The notes: generated by a model from the sequence alone, not told the origin. Positions 1-7,753 are shown, counted from the stretch's first letter. The stretch is DNA of 54,280 nt from Rhodobacteraceae bacterium HLUCCO07 (GCA_001314705.1 LJSU01000017.1:1-54280); one strand, 5' to 3'. Program-made: numbers and translations.

Positions 1-564
1 CAGGTCTTCGTCCGACAGCTTGATGATATCCGCCGCCGCCAGCATCCGGTCGATCCGGGCGCGATAGGCCGCCGGGTCGGTGATGAAGCCGGGCCGCACA
101 TTCGGGTCGATCATGGTGACCCGGGTCGGGGCCTCGCGCAGCATGAAGGCCTCATACGCCGAGCCGCAGGGTTCCGCGACCAGCGAGATGCCGCCGAAGA
201 ACAGCGCCTGCGCATCGGTGGCGGGCAGGTCGGCCTCGGTCAGCATCCGTCCGGCGGTGTTTTCATCGTAGAAGGCATAGGTCGCCTGGCCGTCGACCAG
301 TTTGACGAAGGCGACGGTGCAGGGCCGGTCCGAGATCACGCAAGCGCTTGAATTCACGCCGCTTTCGGACAGTTTGTCACGCAGGATCTGGCCCAGGAAA
401 TCGCGTGAGATGCCGCAGAAGAACCCTGCCGGCGCGCCCAGCCGGCCCAGGGCGATGGCGGTGTTGAACACTGCGCCGCCGGCATAGGGGGCGAAAGCGT
501 CCTCGCCCGCCGCGGTCTGGCGCGGCAACATGTCGATCAGGGCTTCGCCACAGGCCAGGATCAT
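1..564 (-). CDS. PfkB-family sugar kinase, fructokinase-like (3' end cut by window edge)
   Basis: The reverse-strand frame is open from an ATG at 564 to the window edge and gives the first 188 residues of a PfkB/ribokinase-fold kinase. Such enzymes phosphorylate a sugar with ATP in the cytosol. The N-terminus begins MILACGEALIDMLP, and a PfkB signature-1-like segment (GGAVFNTAIALGRLGAPAG) lies at about residues 28-46, followed by FFCGISRDFLGQ, the usual substrate-loop region. A lid-like stretch with TYAFYDENTAG is at about 95-105, as in bacterial fructokinases. A good ribosome-binding site (GGGAGG, 5 nt before ATG) supports the start. The C-terminal ATP/anion-hole motif (GAGD) lies outside the window, so activity and substrate cannot be judged. 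Fructokinase is the best guess; 2-keto-3-deoxygluconate kinase or another PfkB member is possible. Confidence 0.88.
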   Translation of the reverse strand, partial: MILACGEALIDMLPRQTAAGEDAFAPYAGGAVFNTAIALGRLGAPAGFFCGISRDFLGQILRDKLSESGVNSSACVISDRPCTVAFVKLVDGQATYAFYDENTAGRMLTEADLPATDAQALFFGGISLVAEPCGSAYEAFMLREAPTRVTMIDPNVRPGFITDPAAYRARIDRMLAAADIIKLSDEDL

Positions 565-717
565 CGGTGCCTCCCGTTCGTTAGCGCCAACATGGCCCGG
601 CGCGGGGGCTGTATCAATCCGATTTCCCCGGCGGTCAAGCGCGCGGCGCGCTGGCCGGGGCCGGACGGGGCACCTGTCCCGGGCGCTGCCGAACCGGGCG
701 CGCGGTCGCTGCGGCGT

Positions 718-1845
718 TCAGAACTGCCCTTCGTTCAACGCGATCAGGTAGCCCGCCACGCCGGCCAGGATCAGCCCCAGCACCACGGCGATACCGATCT
801 TCCAGGCCGACCAGGGCCGTTCGCCCTGCACCCGGCCCGAGCGGCCGTTGACCACGAAGCGGTAGGTCTTGCCGCGATACTTGTAGGCCGCCATCCAGAC
901 CGGCAGCAGCACGTGTTTGAAGGTCAGGGTGCCGATCGCCGTGTCGACACTGCCGACCCGCTGGTGGTCGCCGCCGATGTCGAACTTGATGTCGCGGACG
1001 ATCTGGCGGTCCATGATCTCTCGGGCCTGCTGGAAGGCGTCGCCAAGCTCGACCTGATAGCCTTCGGCGCGAAAGCCGGCCAGGTAATGCGGCGCATAGG
1101 GCTCCAGCGCCGTCAGATCCCAGGGTTCGAGCGCGTCGGTATAGCGCTTGGGCAGGCTGCGCGAGGCCAGCACCAGCACGTCGTCGAAAAACCGCGCCAC
1201 CCGGCCCGAAACGCTGCGCCAGCGGGTTTTCCGCACCCGGACCTGTTCGCGCTTGCCGTTGCGGATCACCGTGCGGGTCTCGTAGTAATCGGTGCCGCGC
1301 TGGCCGGTGTAATCGGTCGTCGTATCGGCGTCGAAGGTCCAGTAGGGGACATAGATCCCGGCCATGCGCCGCCCCTTGCGGGCATAGTCCTGCAAGCCGT
1401 TCGGCGCGAACCAGAGCCGGCCCAGCCAGTCTGTCATCGCGGTGCGGGCCTGTTCCTCGTCCAGCGCGAAGGGCAGCAGGCCCTTGGGCTTGATCTGACG
1501 GTGATCGCCGGTATCGGTGACCACGGGCGTGGCGCAGAACGGGCATTCGGTGGCGTGGATATCGGTGCCGAATTCGATCCGGGCCCCGCAATTGGGGCAG
1601 GAGGAGGCGCGCACCGCCTCGATGTCCTGGGCGGGCAGTTGATTGTCGATCGCCTGGCGAAAGTCGAGCTCGCGGATCGCGCCGCCGGACCAGGGGGTGT
1701 CGTCGACCGGCTGGCTGGCGCCGCAATGGTCGCAGATCAGCCGCGCATCGCCCGGATCGAACCGCAGGTCGGCGCCGCATTGGTCGCAGGGAAAGCGGTG
1801 TTCCTCGGTCGCGGCGATGGTCGGCAAGGCGGTGGGTTCGGTCAT
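718..1845 (-). CDS. Membrane-anchored double zinc-ribbon protein (TFIIB-type Zn-ribbon, YdjG-like)
   Basis: The gene encodes 375 residues from the ATG at 1845. An in-frame ATG at 1899 would add 18 residues, but its spacing from an AAGG is too short, whereas AAAGG lies 9 nt before 1845. Two CxxC...CxxC zinc knuckles are visible: Cys20/23/38/41 and Cys83/86/101/104. A long middle region rich in aromatic and basic residues follows (WTFDADTTTDYTGQRGTDYY). The C-terminus has one hydrophobic helix (IGIAVVLGLILAGVAGYLIAL) and a short tail. Relatives are often annotated as primosomal protein N'-like or TFIIB-type zinc ribbon proteins, but no helicase motifs are present. It is the last gene of the minus-strand XpaC-TelA-SPFH cluster, although the CZB gene on the opposite strand separates it from the SPFH gene. 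The pairing of a Zn-ribbon membrane protein with an SPFH virion-core-like protein recalls Bacillus YdjG/YdjI. The function is inferred from context only. Confidence 0.8.
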   Translation of the reverse strand: MTEPTALPTIAATEEHRFPCDQCGADLRFDPGDARLICDHCGASQPVDDTPWSGGAIRELDFRQAIDNQLPAQDIEAVRASSCPNCGARIEFGTDIHATECPFCATPVVTDTGDHRQIKPKGLLPFALDEEQARTAMTDWLGRLWFAPNGLQDYARKGRRMAGIYVPYWTFDADTTTDYTGQRGTDYYETRTVIRNGKREQVRVRKTRWRSVSGRVARFFDDVLVLASRSLPKRYTDALEPWDLTALEPYAPHYLAGFRAEGYQVELGDAFQQAREIMDRQIVRDIKFDIGGDHQRVGSVDTAIGTLTFKHVLLPVWMAAYKYRGKTYRFVVNGRSGRVQGERPWSAWKIGIAVVLGLILAGVAGYLIALNEGQF

Positions 1846-1951
1846 CGACGGGGCCTTTTGCGCCCGGGCGGGCGGGGTTCCGGTTAGTTCTTTGTTCATC
1901 GCCTTGCGCTATCCGCGGATCAACCCCGGATCGTGGCGAAAGGACGGATTC

Positions 1952-2323
1952 ATGGTCGATGTCGTGGCGGCAAAACAGGAAATCACCGACGCGATCGGTG
2001 CCCATGGCACCTGGAAGATGCGGTTGCAGACCGCGGCGCAGACCGGGCGGCTGCAGGGACGGGCGGTGGACCTGGCGCGCGACGATCTGTGCCGCTTCGG
2101 CCAATGGCTTGGCGGTCTGCCGCCGGAGATGGCGGGGACCGACACGGCGCGCGAGGTGAAACGCCTGCATCGGGAGTTCCACAACCTGGCCGGTGGCGTC
2201 GCCCGTCAGGTGGAGGCCGGCGACACGGCGGGCGCCCGCGCCACGCTGGAAACCGGGCAACTGGGGGAGTGTTCGACCCAACTGGCCCGGGCCCTGACGA
2301 GTTGGAAGATGGCGCTGCGCTAG
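1952..2323 (+). CDS. Stand-alone CZB (chemoreceptor zinc-binding) domain protein
   Basis: The 123-residue protein consists almost wholly of a CZB domain. It shows the 3-His/1-Cys zinc ligand set of this family: His18 in AHGTWK, Cys47 in DDLCRFGQWL, and His73 and His77 in LHREFHNLA. In chemoreceptors and diguanylate cyclases this domain binds zinc with high affinity and is involved in sensing zinc or oxidants such as HOCl. Here no signalling or membrane domain is attached, so it may act as a soluble partner of another receptor or simply as a zinc sensor. The start is the ATG at 1952, preceded by AAAGGA with about 6 nt spacing. It lies on the opposite strand between the Zn-ribbon and SPFH genes, so it is probably transcribed separately from that cluster. 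Confidence 0.85.
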   Translation: MVDVVAAKQEITDAIGAHGTWKMRLQTAAQTGRLQGRAVDLARDDLCRFGQWLGGLPPEMAGTDTAREVKRLHREFHNLAGGVARQVEAGDTAGARATLETGQLGECSTQLARALTSWKMALR

Positions 2324-2411
2324 GCCGCGGTGCCGAGGATCAGACCTCAGGTCAGGCCGGGGCCGACCTGCGGGATGCCGGGGACAGTGGTCGCGGGCCG
2401 GGCCGGTCCTG

Positions 2412-3530
2412 TCACCCCCCCGGCGGCGGCGGCGGCATGATCGTGAAGAGCTGGGCCAGTTCGGCCACCTCGTCGGCGGTCTTCCAGCCGTCCTGGCCCG
2501 GGGTCCAGACATGGGTGTCGCGGGTGAGCGCGCCCTCGGCGGCCATGCGGCCCATGGTGGCCTTGGAAAAGGGGCCCTTGGTCGCGCCGTTCTCGGCGAT
2601 GTGCCAGACATGTTCGACCGGCGGCGGCGGCGGGGCCTTGGCGGGCGCGGCGGCGGGGTCCGCGTTCCTTTCGCCCGCGCGCGCGCCCCATGGCCCGGCC
2701 TGCGCGCCCATCTGCATGCCGATCCCGGCGCCGAGCCCGGTTTGCAGCGCGGCGGCACCGGCGCCTTCGCGGCCCAGTGCCTCGGCGGCCTGGAACTGCA
2801 TGTAGCTGGAGAGATCGCCGACGATGCCCATCGACGTGCGCTTGTCGAGCACCTTTTCAACTGCCTCGGGCAGCGAGATGTTCTCGACGTAAAGCTCGGG
2901 CAGGTCGATGCCGTATTCGGCCAGCGTGGGGGCGATCTCGCGCGCGACGAGCGCGCCCAGGTCGCGGGTGTTGGCGGCCATGTCGAGCACCGGGATGCCC
3001 GAGGCGGCGATGCTGCGCGAAAACTCCTGCACGATGATGTTGCGGATCTGGAAGCTGATCTCGTCCATGGTGAATTCGCCGTCGGTGCCGACGATTTCGA
3101 CGAGGAACCGCGCCGGATCGGCGACCTTGACCGTGTAGGTGCCGAAGGCGCGCAGGCGCACCGGGCCGAACTCGGGGTCGCGCGCGATGATCGGGTTGCG
3201 CGTGCCCCATTTGAGATTGCCGAACCGCGTGGTGTTGACGAAATAGATCTCGGACTTGAAGGGCGACTGGAACGCGTGATCCCAGTGGTTGAGCGTGGTC
3301 AGGATCGGCATGTTGTTGGTCTCGAGCATGTAGAGACCGGGGGTGAACACATCGGCCAGTTGCCCTTCGTGCACGAAGACGGCCGCCTGGCCCTCGCGCA
3401 CGGTGAGCTTGGCGCCGTACTTGATGGCATGGCCCTCACGCTCGAACCGCCAGACCAGCGTGTCGCGCGTGTCGTCGGTCCAGTGGATGACGTCGATGAA
3501 TTCGCCCGTGAGAAAATCGAGAATACCCAT
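2412..3530 (-). CDS. SPFH/virion-core-like protein with C-terminal GYF_2 domain
   Basis: The 372-residue protein begins MGILDFLTGEFIDVIHW at the ATG at 3530, with GGAG 9 nt upstream; a TTG five codons earlier is less likely. Residues to about 230 match the SPFH/band-7 fold of the virion-core (YdjI-like) subgroup, with segments such as EGQAAVFVHEGQLADVFTPG and LRAFGTYTVKVADPARFL. A Gly/Ala-rich linker (GAGAAALQTGLGAGIGMQMG) follows. The C-terminal 65 residues form a GYF_2 domain (VWHIAENGATKGPFS...VWTPGQDGWKTADEV). A polyproline run (KAPPPPPVE) sits just before the GYF_2 domain and another (MPPPPPGG) ends the protein. No transmembrane helix is obvious, so membrane association would be peripheral. 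It follows the DUF2927 lipoprotein gene by 22 nt and is probably in the same transcript. SPFH proteins assemble membrane-associated oligomers; the role here is inferred to be membrane stress or maintenance. Confidence 0.85.
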   Translation of the reverse strand: MGILDFLTGEFIDVIHWTDDTRDTLVWRFEREGHAIKYGAKLTVREGQAAVFVHEGQLADVFTPGLYMLETNNMPILTTLNHWDHAFQSPFKSEIYFVNTTRFGNLKWGTRNPIIARDPEFGPVRLRAFGTYTVKVADPARFLVEIVGTDGEFTMDEISFQIRNIIVQEFSRSIAASGIPVLDMAANTRDLGALVAREIAPTLAEYGIDLPELYVENISLPEAVEKVLDKRTSMGIVGDLSSYMQFQAAEALGREGAGAAALQTGLGAGIGMQMGAQAGPWGARAGERNADPAAAPAKAPPPPPVEHVWHIAENGATKGPFSKATMGRMAAEGALTRDTHVWTPGQDGWKTADEVAELAQLFTIMPPPPPGG

Positions 3531-3552
3531 GCGGTCGGTCTCCAATGGTTTT

Positions 3553-4518
3553 TCAGGAAGTGTCCGGAAGCAGCTCCGCGGCGATCTGCCGGAATATCGG
3601 GCGGGCCTTTTCGAGGCTCATCCCGGGTTTTAGGCGACGGTCATAGAGCATCTTGAGCAAAAGCTCGTCATGGCGCGTCAGCAGTGCGAATTCGTCGTCG
3701 TCGTTGAAGATCGACGGCCGGGCGCGGGCGCTGTCATTGGCCAGACCAAGCCCCTGGGCCAGTTCCTCGTGATAGCAGGCGCGGCGCAGGAAGTCGGGAT
3801 GTTCGGCCCGGACATAGGCGATGCCGAGCTGGTAGACATCGCCGTTGTCGGACCCCGGAAAGGCGAGGACGAAGCAATGGATCGAGCGCGGCAGGTTGCG
3901 GAAGATGTCGAGCGCCGAGTCCGAGATGTCGGGGGCGATCTCGCGCACGCGGCGCAGGATGTAATCCTGATCGTCCACGCTGCCCACGAGGACGTGGAAA
4001 TTGGCCGAGCTCGAGCGCGTGACGCCGATCGGATGGTCGGTCACCTGTCCGAGCCGCGCGGCATAGCGCGTCATGACCGCGTTGTCCCGGTCGCGGATTT
4101 CCTCGGGCACGCTGGGGGCGAAATCGGCCTTCATCCGCACCGGGCCTTCCCAGCGGTGCAGCTTGCCGGGCCTGTCCTTTGCCGGGGCGAGAGAGCCGCG
4201 CGCATGTTCGTCGAAAAAGGCGATGATCTCGAAATTGCGGGCCAGATCGTCGGCGTCGAACGGCGTGTCGGCGCCACCGCCATCGGCACGCATCAGCCCC
4301 TGGGTAAGCAGTTCGGACTGCACGCGCGCATAATAGCGCGAGAGCGTCTGGCTCCGGGTCGAACGGGTCGGCTCGTCCGGTTGCGCGGCGGGCTGATCCA
4401 GCTCTGCGGGTCGGGCCTGCGGTTTGAGCGTCGGCGCCGCCGTATCGCAGGCCGCAAGCAGTGTCAGCCCCGACAGGGCCAGCGCGAGTGTTCGCGGAAA
4501 CGTGGCATGCGCGCGCAT
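3553..4518 (-). CDS. DUF2927 family lipoprotein
   Basis: The 321-residue protein has a type II signal peptide with the lipobox LLAAC, so Cys24 would be lipidated and the protein tethered to an envelope membrane. A Pro/Asp/Thr-rich linker leads into a DUF2927 domain at about residues 100-260. This contains DLARNFEIIAFFDEH, RWEGPVRM and the conserved block CYHEELAQGLGLANDSARARPSIFNDDDEFALLTRHDELLLK. The HEELAQ segment resembles an HExxxQ metal-binding helix, so a degenerate metallopeptidase is conceivable, but this is unproven. The start codon lies 3 nt after the telA stop, and an AAGGG inside telA can serve as ribosome-binding site. Translational coupling with telA is therefore likely. Confidence 0.85.
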   Translation of the reverse strand: MRAHATFPRTLALALSGLTLLAACDTAAPTLKPQARPAELDQPAAQPDEPTRSTRSQTLSRYYARVQSELLTQGLMRADGGGADTPFDADDLARNFEIIAFFDEHARGSLAPAKDRPGKLHRWEGPVRMKADFAPSVPEEIRDRDNAVMTRYAARLGQVTDHPIGVTRSSSANFHVLVGSVDDQDYILRRVREIAPDISDSALDIFRNLPRSIHCFVLAFPGSDNGDVYQLGIAYVRAEHPDFLRRACYHEELAQGLGLANDSARARPSIFNDDDEFALLTRHDELLLKMLYDRRLKPGMSLEKARPIFRQIAAELLPDTS

Positions 4519-4521
4519 CGG

Positions 4522-5724
4522 TCAGCCCTTTTCCGGAACGGCCGTGCCGGCGCTATCGCCCAGCCCGGTCTTGCGCGCCTTGGCGGCGGCCAGCGTGTCG
4601 CGCAATTCGGCCTCCATCTTCTTGAGGTCGGCCTCGGCGTCGGCGCGGCGCGCCTTGCCCTCGTCGGCGATCTGAAGGCTTTCCTCGATCGTGCCGATCA
4701 GGTCGGCATTGGCCTGTTTCACGGCCTCGATGTCGAAGACGCCGCGCTCCATCTCCTCGCGGATCATCTTGTTGCTTTCGCGCAGGTTTTTCGCGTTCGA
4801 GGTCAGCAATTCGTTGGTCAGGTCGTTGGCCTCGCGCACGGCGCCGGCCGCCTCGGCGCTGCGCTGGATCGTCACCGCCTGCGCCAGCTGGGTTTCCCAG
4901 AGCGGCACGGTATTGACCAGCGTCGAGTTGATCTTGGTGACGAGGCTCTTGTCGTTTTCCTGCACCAGCCGGATCGAGGGGAGCGACTGCATCGTTACCT
5001 GCCGGGTGAGCTTGAGGTCATGCACACGGCGTTCCAGATCGTCACGCGCGGCGCGCATGTCGCGCAGTTCCTGCGCCTTCATCACCTGGTCGCTCTCTTC
5101 GGCTGCCTCGACCTCGGCTTCCTTGGCGGGGATCTCGTCATTGTCGAGCGCGCGCAGCTTTTCCTCGCCCGCCGCGATGTAAAGCGCCAGCTCGTCATAG
5201 AAGCTGAGCGTTTTCTCATAGAGCATGTCGAGCGACTTGATGTCCTTCAGGAGCGTGTGCTCGTGCTGGAGCAGGTTGTCGGTGATCTTGTCGATCTGGC
5301 CCTGCACGGTCTCGAACCTGGCGGTGAACTTGGCAAAGGGGGCGGCGCGGCCCAGGAGTTTCTCCCACCATGTGCGCTGGCGGCGCACGTCCAGCTCGGA
5401 CACCGAAAAGCCGCGGATCGTGGTGACGATGTCGCGCAGCCGGTCGCCCGCGGGGCCGACATCCTTGTTGCGCACGTCGTTGAGCATCGCCTGGCTGATT
5501 TCCTGCAACTCGGCCTGCGCGGACGAGCCGAAATTGACGATCGACCCGGTGTCGGACATGTCGAGCTCGGCCATGCGGGCCTTGATCTCTTTCGAGGCGC
5601 CTGCATCGGCCTTGGCCAGCGGCACCACCTCTTCGGCGGGGGCGGGCTCGGGAAGGACGACGGCGTTGACCTCCTCGACGAGGGCGAGCGCCTCTTGGGC
5701 CTCTTTCTGGGTTTGTGTCGACAT
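4522..5724 (-). CDS. telA: TelA-family toxic-anion resistance protein
   Basis: The 400-residue protein has the full length and layout of the TelA/KlaA (toxic anion resistance) family. An acidic, Ala-rich N-terminus is followed by long amphipathic helices (FAKFTARFETVQGQIDKITDNLLQHEHTLLKDIKSLDMLYEKTL, split here by family-conserved turns). The family-typical TMQSLPSIRLVQENDKSLVTKI region and a coiled-coil tail follow. It has no signal peptide or transmembrane helix. Family members were first linked to tellurite resistance and later to broader envelope and antimicrobial stress; the biochemical activity is unknown. It is the third gene of the cluster, 12 nt after xpaC, with AGAGGA before the ATG. 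XpaC and TelA are repeatedly found together, which supports a joint function. Confidence 0.93.
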   Translation of the reverse strand: MSTQTQKEAQEALALVEEVNAVVLPEPAPAEEVVPLAKADAGASKEIKARMAELDMSDTGSIVNFGSSAQAELQEISQAMLNDVRNKDVGPAGDRLRDIVTTIRGFSVSELDVRRQRTWWEKLLGRAAPFAKFTARFETVQGQIDKITDNLLQHEHTLLKDIKSLDMLYEKTLSFYDELALYIAAGEEKLRALDNDEIPAKEAEVEAAEESDQVMKAQELRDMRAARDDLERRVHDLKLTRQVTMQSLPSIRLVQENDKSLVTKINSTLVNTVPLWETQLAQAVTIQRSAEAAGAVREANDLTNELLTSNAKNLRESNKMIREEMERGVFDIEAVKQANADLIGTIEESLQIADEGKARRADAEADLKKMEAELRDTLAAAKARKTGLGDSAGTAVPEKG

Positions 5725-5736
5725 TGGGAATCCTCT

Positions 5737-6627
5737 TTACTGGTTGGCTGCGTCAGGCGATGGAGGCCGCAGGCCCTCGCGCCCCAGCCGGTCGCGCAGC
5801 ACCTCGATCTCGACGGTGAGGTCGCTGCGGTCGTCGAGCATGAGGCGCCTGGTCTTGGCCGAGAAACTCTGCTCGAGATCGGTGAGCAGGGCAAGGTAGT
5901 CGGCCCGCGCCTGCATGTCATGGCCGCGGGTGTAGAGATCGGCGAACTTGCGCGACGCGTCGCGCGCGCCCTGAAGATAGACCGACATGAACTTGCGCGC
6001 CGCGGTCAGGTCGCGCGGATCATTCTCGACGGTGCGCAGGAGGTCGCGCACCTCGCTCTGGAAGCTTTCTACGCGCGCGGCAACCTCGCGGTCACCGGTG
6101 CGCCGGATCGCCTCGGTCATGGCGGCGAGATGCGCCTCGGCCTGGTCGACGAGCCGCGCGACGCGGTCGGTCTGGAAGGTATCGACACCCTCCATCCCCT
6201 TGTCCTTCATCGGATCGGGGCCGAAGGCGGCGACATGCAGGGCCGCGCCGACAATGCCGTAGATCACCGGTTCGGCCAGCCCGCCAGCCAGCGCGAAAGA
6301 CGCCAGCGCGAGCCCCGCGCCGGTCAGTGCCGCGCCAAAGAGCTTGCGCGGGATCGCGGGGCGCCGGGCGACGCGGCGCGCTTCGTAGGCCTCCTGTGCC
6401 AGGAGCCCTTCGCGGGTCAGCCACGCCCCCAGCAACAGGGTTCCGAGGGCGACCAAAGACAACGCCATTACAATCGGGCCATTGCCGAAGGCATTCCAGA
6501 TCAGGGGCAGCGGCGCGAGAAACAGCAGGTTCACCCGACCGCCCGCGCGGGTGCGCGCGGCATCGCGATAGTCGCCTTTTGTGGGTGCGCCGCCCGGGCT
6601 GAACCTGCCGCCGAACCGCCGTGCCAT
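5737..6627 (-). CDS. XpaC-like membrane protein (5-bromo-4-chloroindolyl phosphate hydrolysis family)
   Basis: The 296-residue protein starts at the ATG at 6627, which has a near-perfect AGGAGGTG ribosome-binding site 6 nt upstream; the preceding TTG is rejected. The first 35 residues are basic and polar. Then come two hydrophobic hairpins (LLFLAPLPLIWNAF / PIVMALSLVALGTLLLGAWL at about 35-70 and a second pair at about 95-130). The cytoplasmic C-terminal half is helical and charged (VDTFQTDRVARLVDQAEAHLAAMTEAI onward), as in XpaC. Despite the family name, direct hydrolysis of the indicator substrate is not established for this group. The ATG overlaps the stop of the 27-codon membrane ORF (TGATG), and telA follows 12 nt after the stop, so the three are probably translated from one mRNA. 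Confidence 0.85.
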   Translation of the reverse strand: MARRFGGRFSPGGAPTKGDYRDAARTRAGGRVNLLFLAPLPLIWNAFGNGPIVMALSLVALGTLLLGAWLTREGLLAQEAYEARRVARRPAIPRKLFGAALTGAGLALASFALAGGLAEPVIYGIVGAALHVAAFGPDPMKDKGMEGVDTFQTDRVARLVDQAEAHLAAMTEAIRRTGDREVAARVESFQSEVRDLLRTVENDPRDLTAARKFMSVYLQGARDASRKFADLYTRGHDMQARADYLALLTDLEQSFSAKTRRLMLDDRSDLTVEIEVLRDRLGREGLRPPSPDAANQ

Positions 6628-6710
6628 CAAACACCTCCTGCCATGCTGACATAGAGGATGAGTATGACAAGCAGCACGAAGGCCAGCTTCCGTAGCCCGG
6701 TTCCAGACAT
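6627..6710 (-). CDS. Predicted 27-aa single-pass membrane peptide, coupled to xpaC
   Basis: This reading frame of 27 codons plus stop reads MSGTGLRKLAFVLLVILILY followed by VSMAGGV. A polar start with two basic residues precedes about 15 hydrophobic residues, a classic single membrane span. Its TGA overlaps the ATG of xpaC as TGATG, and the xpaC ribosome-binding site lies inside its last codons, so translation of xpaC would be coupled to it. The ribosome-binding site of the peptide itself is only a GGGG 4 nt before the ATG. No family is recognised. Coding status rests on the composition, the overlap and the position at the head of the operon; a leader ORF without a stable product is the alternative. 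Confidence 0.55.
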   Translation of the reverse strand: MSGTGLRKLAFVLLVILILYVSMAGGV

Positions 6711-6742
6711 GTGCCCCGCAACTTTCCCTAACCCGGTGAACG

Positions 6743-6765
6743 CCCTTGGCAACTTAGGCCAAGGG
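6743..6765 (-). terminator. Hairpin downstream of the pseudouridine synthase gene
   Basis: A perfect 8-bp stem (CCCTTGGC / GCCAAGGG) closes a 7-nt loop between the end of the rluB-like gene (6833) and the start of the XpaC cluster (6710), all on the minus strand. No T-run follows in the direction of transcription, so it is at best a weak or factor-assisted terminator. It may otherwise protect a 3' end. Confidence 0.35.
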
Positions 6766-6832
6766 GGCGGCCAAGGCTAGGGGGAAGATCAGCGGCCGAT
6801 TCCCCGCGACGCGGGACTTGCGCCCCATGATG

Positions 6833-7753
6833 TCATGACTGCCGCGACGGTTTGCGTCTGCGTTGCGGTATCGGCTTGGCGCCGCGGGGGCCTGCGGGTT
6901 TCGCACCGGGTTTCGCGCCGGGTCTGGTCCCGGTTTTGGGCCCTGGTCCGGATCCGGTCCTGGTCTTGGCAGCTTTCGGGTCCGGCGGTGTCTCGACCGG
7001 CTCGAGCCCCAACTGGTCGCGCAGGACGCGGCCGCGCACCTCCTGCACCTCGCCGGGTTTGAGCTGGCCAAGCTGAAACGGACCATAGGAGATGCGGATC
7101 AGCCGGTTGACGGCCAGGCCCACCGCTTCCATCGCGCGGCGGACCTCGCGGTTCTTGCCCTCGCGCAGGGCCACCGTGATCCAGGCATTCGCGCCCTGCT
7201 GGCGATCGAGCGTGACCACCATCGGCTGGAAACTCTCGCCGTCGATGGTCAGCCCTTCGCGCAGCGGATCGAAGGTGGCTTCGGTGGGGCGGCCATTGAC
7301 CCGCACGCGGTAGCGCCGGAGCCAGCCGGTCGAGGGCAGCTCCAGCCGCCGCTTGATCGCACCGTCATTGGTCAAGAGCAGCAGACCCTCGGAATTGAGA
7401 TCGAGCCGGCCCACCGACAGGACCCGGGGCAGATCGGCGGGCAGATCGTCGAAGATGGTGGGTCGGCCCTGTTCATCGCGCGTGGTGGTCACGAGGCCCG
7501 CGGGCTTGTGATAAAGCCAGAGCCGCGTGGGCGCCGGCGCATCGAGCGGCTTGCCGTCGACGGTGACGCTGTCCTTGTCGGTCACGTTGAGCGCGGCGCG
7601 GGTGATGACCGTGCCATTGACCGCAACGCGGCCGGTTTCGATCATGCGTTCGGCCTCGCGGCGCGAGGCGAGGCCCGCGCGGGCGATGACCTTGGCGATG
7701 CGGTCGCCCTGCGGGGCGGACGGCGCGGCCTTCTTTGGGGGTTTCTGGTTCAT
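6833..7753 (-). CDS. rluB: 23S rRNA/tRNA-type pseudouridine synthase (RsuA/RluB family)
   Basis: The 306-residue protein carries an S4 RNA-binding domain (DRIAKVIARAGLASRREAER, about residues 17-75) followed by an RsuA/RluB catalytic domain. The catalytic aspartate lies in VGRLDLNSEGLLLLTNDG, and a second conserved block is REGKNREVRRAMEAVG. It isomerises a uridine in 23S rRNA (RluB-type) or possibly 16S/other RNA (RluE/RsuA-type); the long Pro/Lys/Gly/Arg-rich tail (about residues 255-306) favours the RluB group. The tail is low-complexity, with GAKPGAKPAGPRGAKP repeats, and probably aids RNA binding. The start at 7753 is set by the next upstream gene being divergent (tadA at 7807). RluB is the best family match rather than a proven assignment. 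Confidence 0.85.
   Translation of the reverse strand: MNQKPPKKAAPSAPQGDRIAKVIARAGLASRREAERMIETGRVAVNGTVITRAALNVTDKDSVTVDGKPLDAPAPTRLWLYHKPAGLVTTTRDEQGRPTIFDDLPADLPRVLSVGRLDLNSEGLLLLTNDGAIKRRLELPSTGWLRRYRVRVNGRPTEATFDPLREGLTIDGESFQPMVVTLDRQQGANAWITVALREGKNREVRRAMEAVGLAVNRLIRISYGPFQLGQLKPGEVQEVRGRVLRDQLGLEPVETPPDPKAAKTRTGSGPGPKTGTRPGAKPGAKPAGPRGAKPIPQRRRKPSRQS

Noticed and set aside
635-2860. 741-codon minus-strand open frame spanning two genes
   Set aside because: It is in the wrong frame relative to both the Zn-ribbon and SPFH genes; the product is low-complexity Arg/Pro.
3670-6654. 994-codon plus-strand open frame
   Set aside because: It is antisense to the DUF2927, telA and xpaC genes, all of which have family matches and ribosome-binding sites. 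Long antisense frames are normal in GC-rich DNA.
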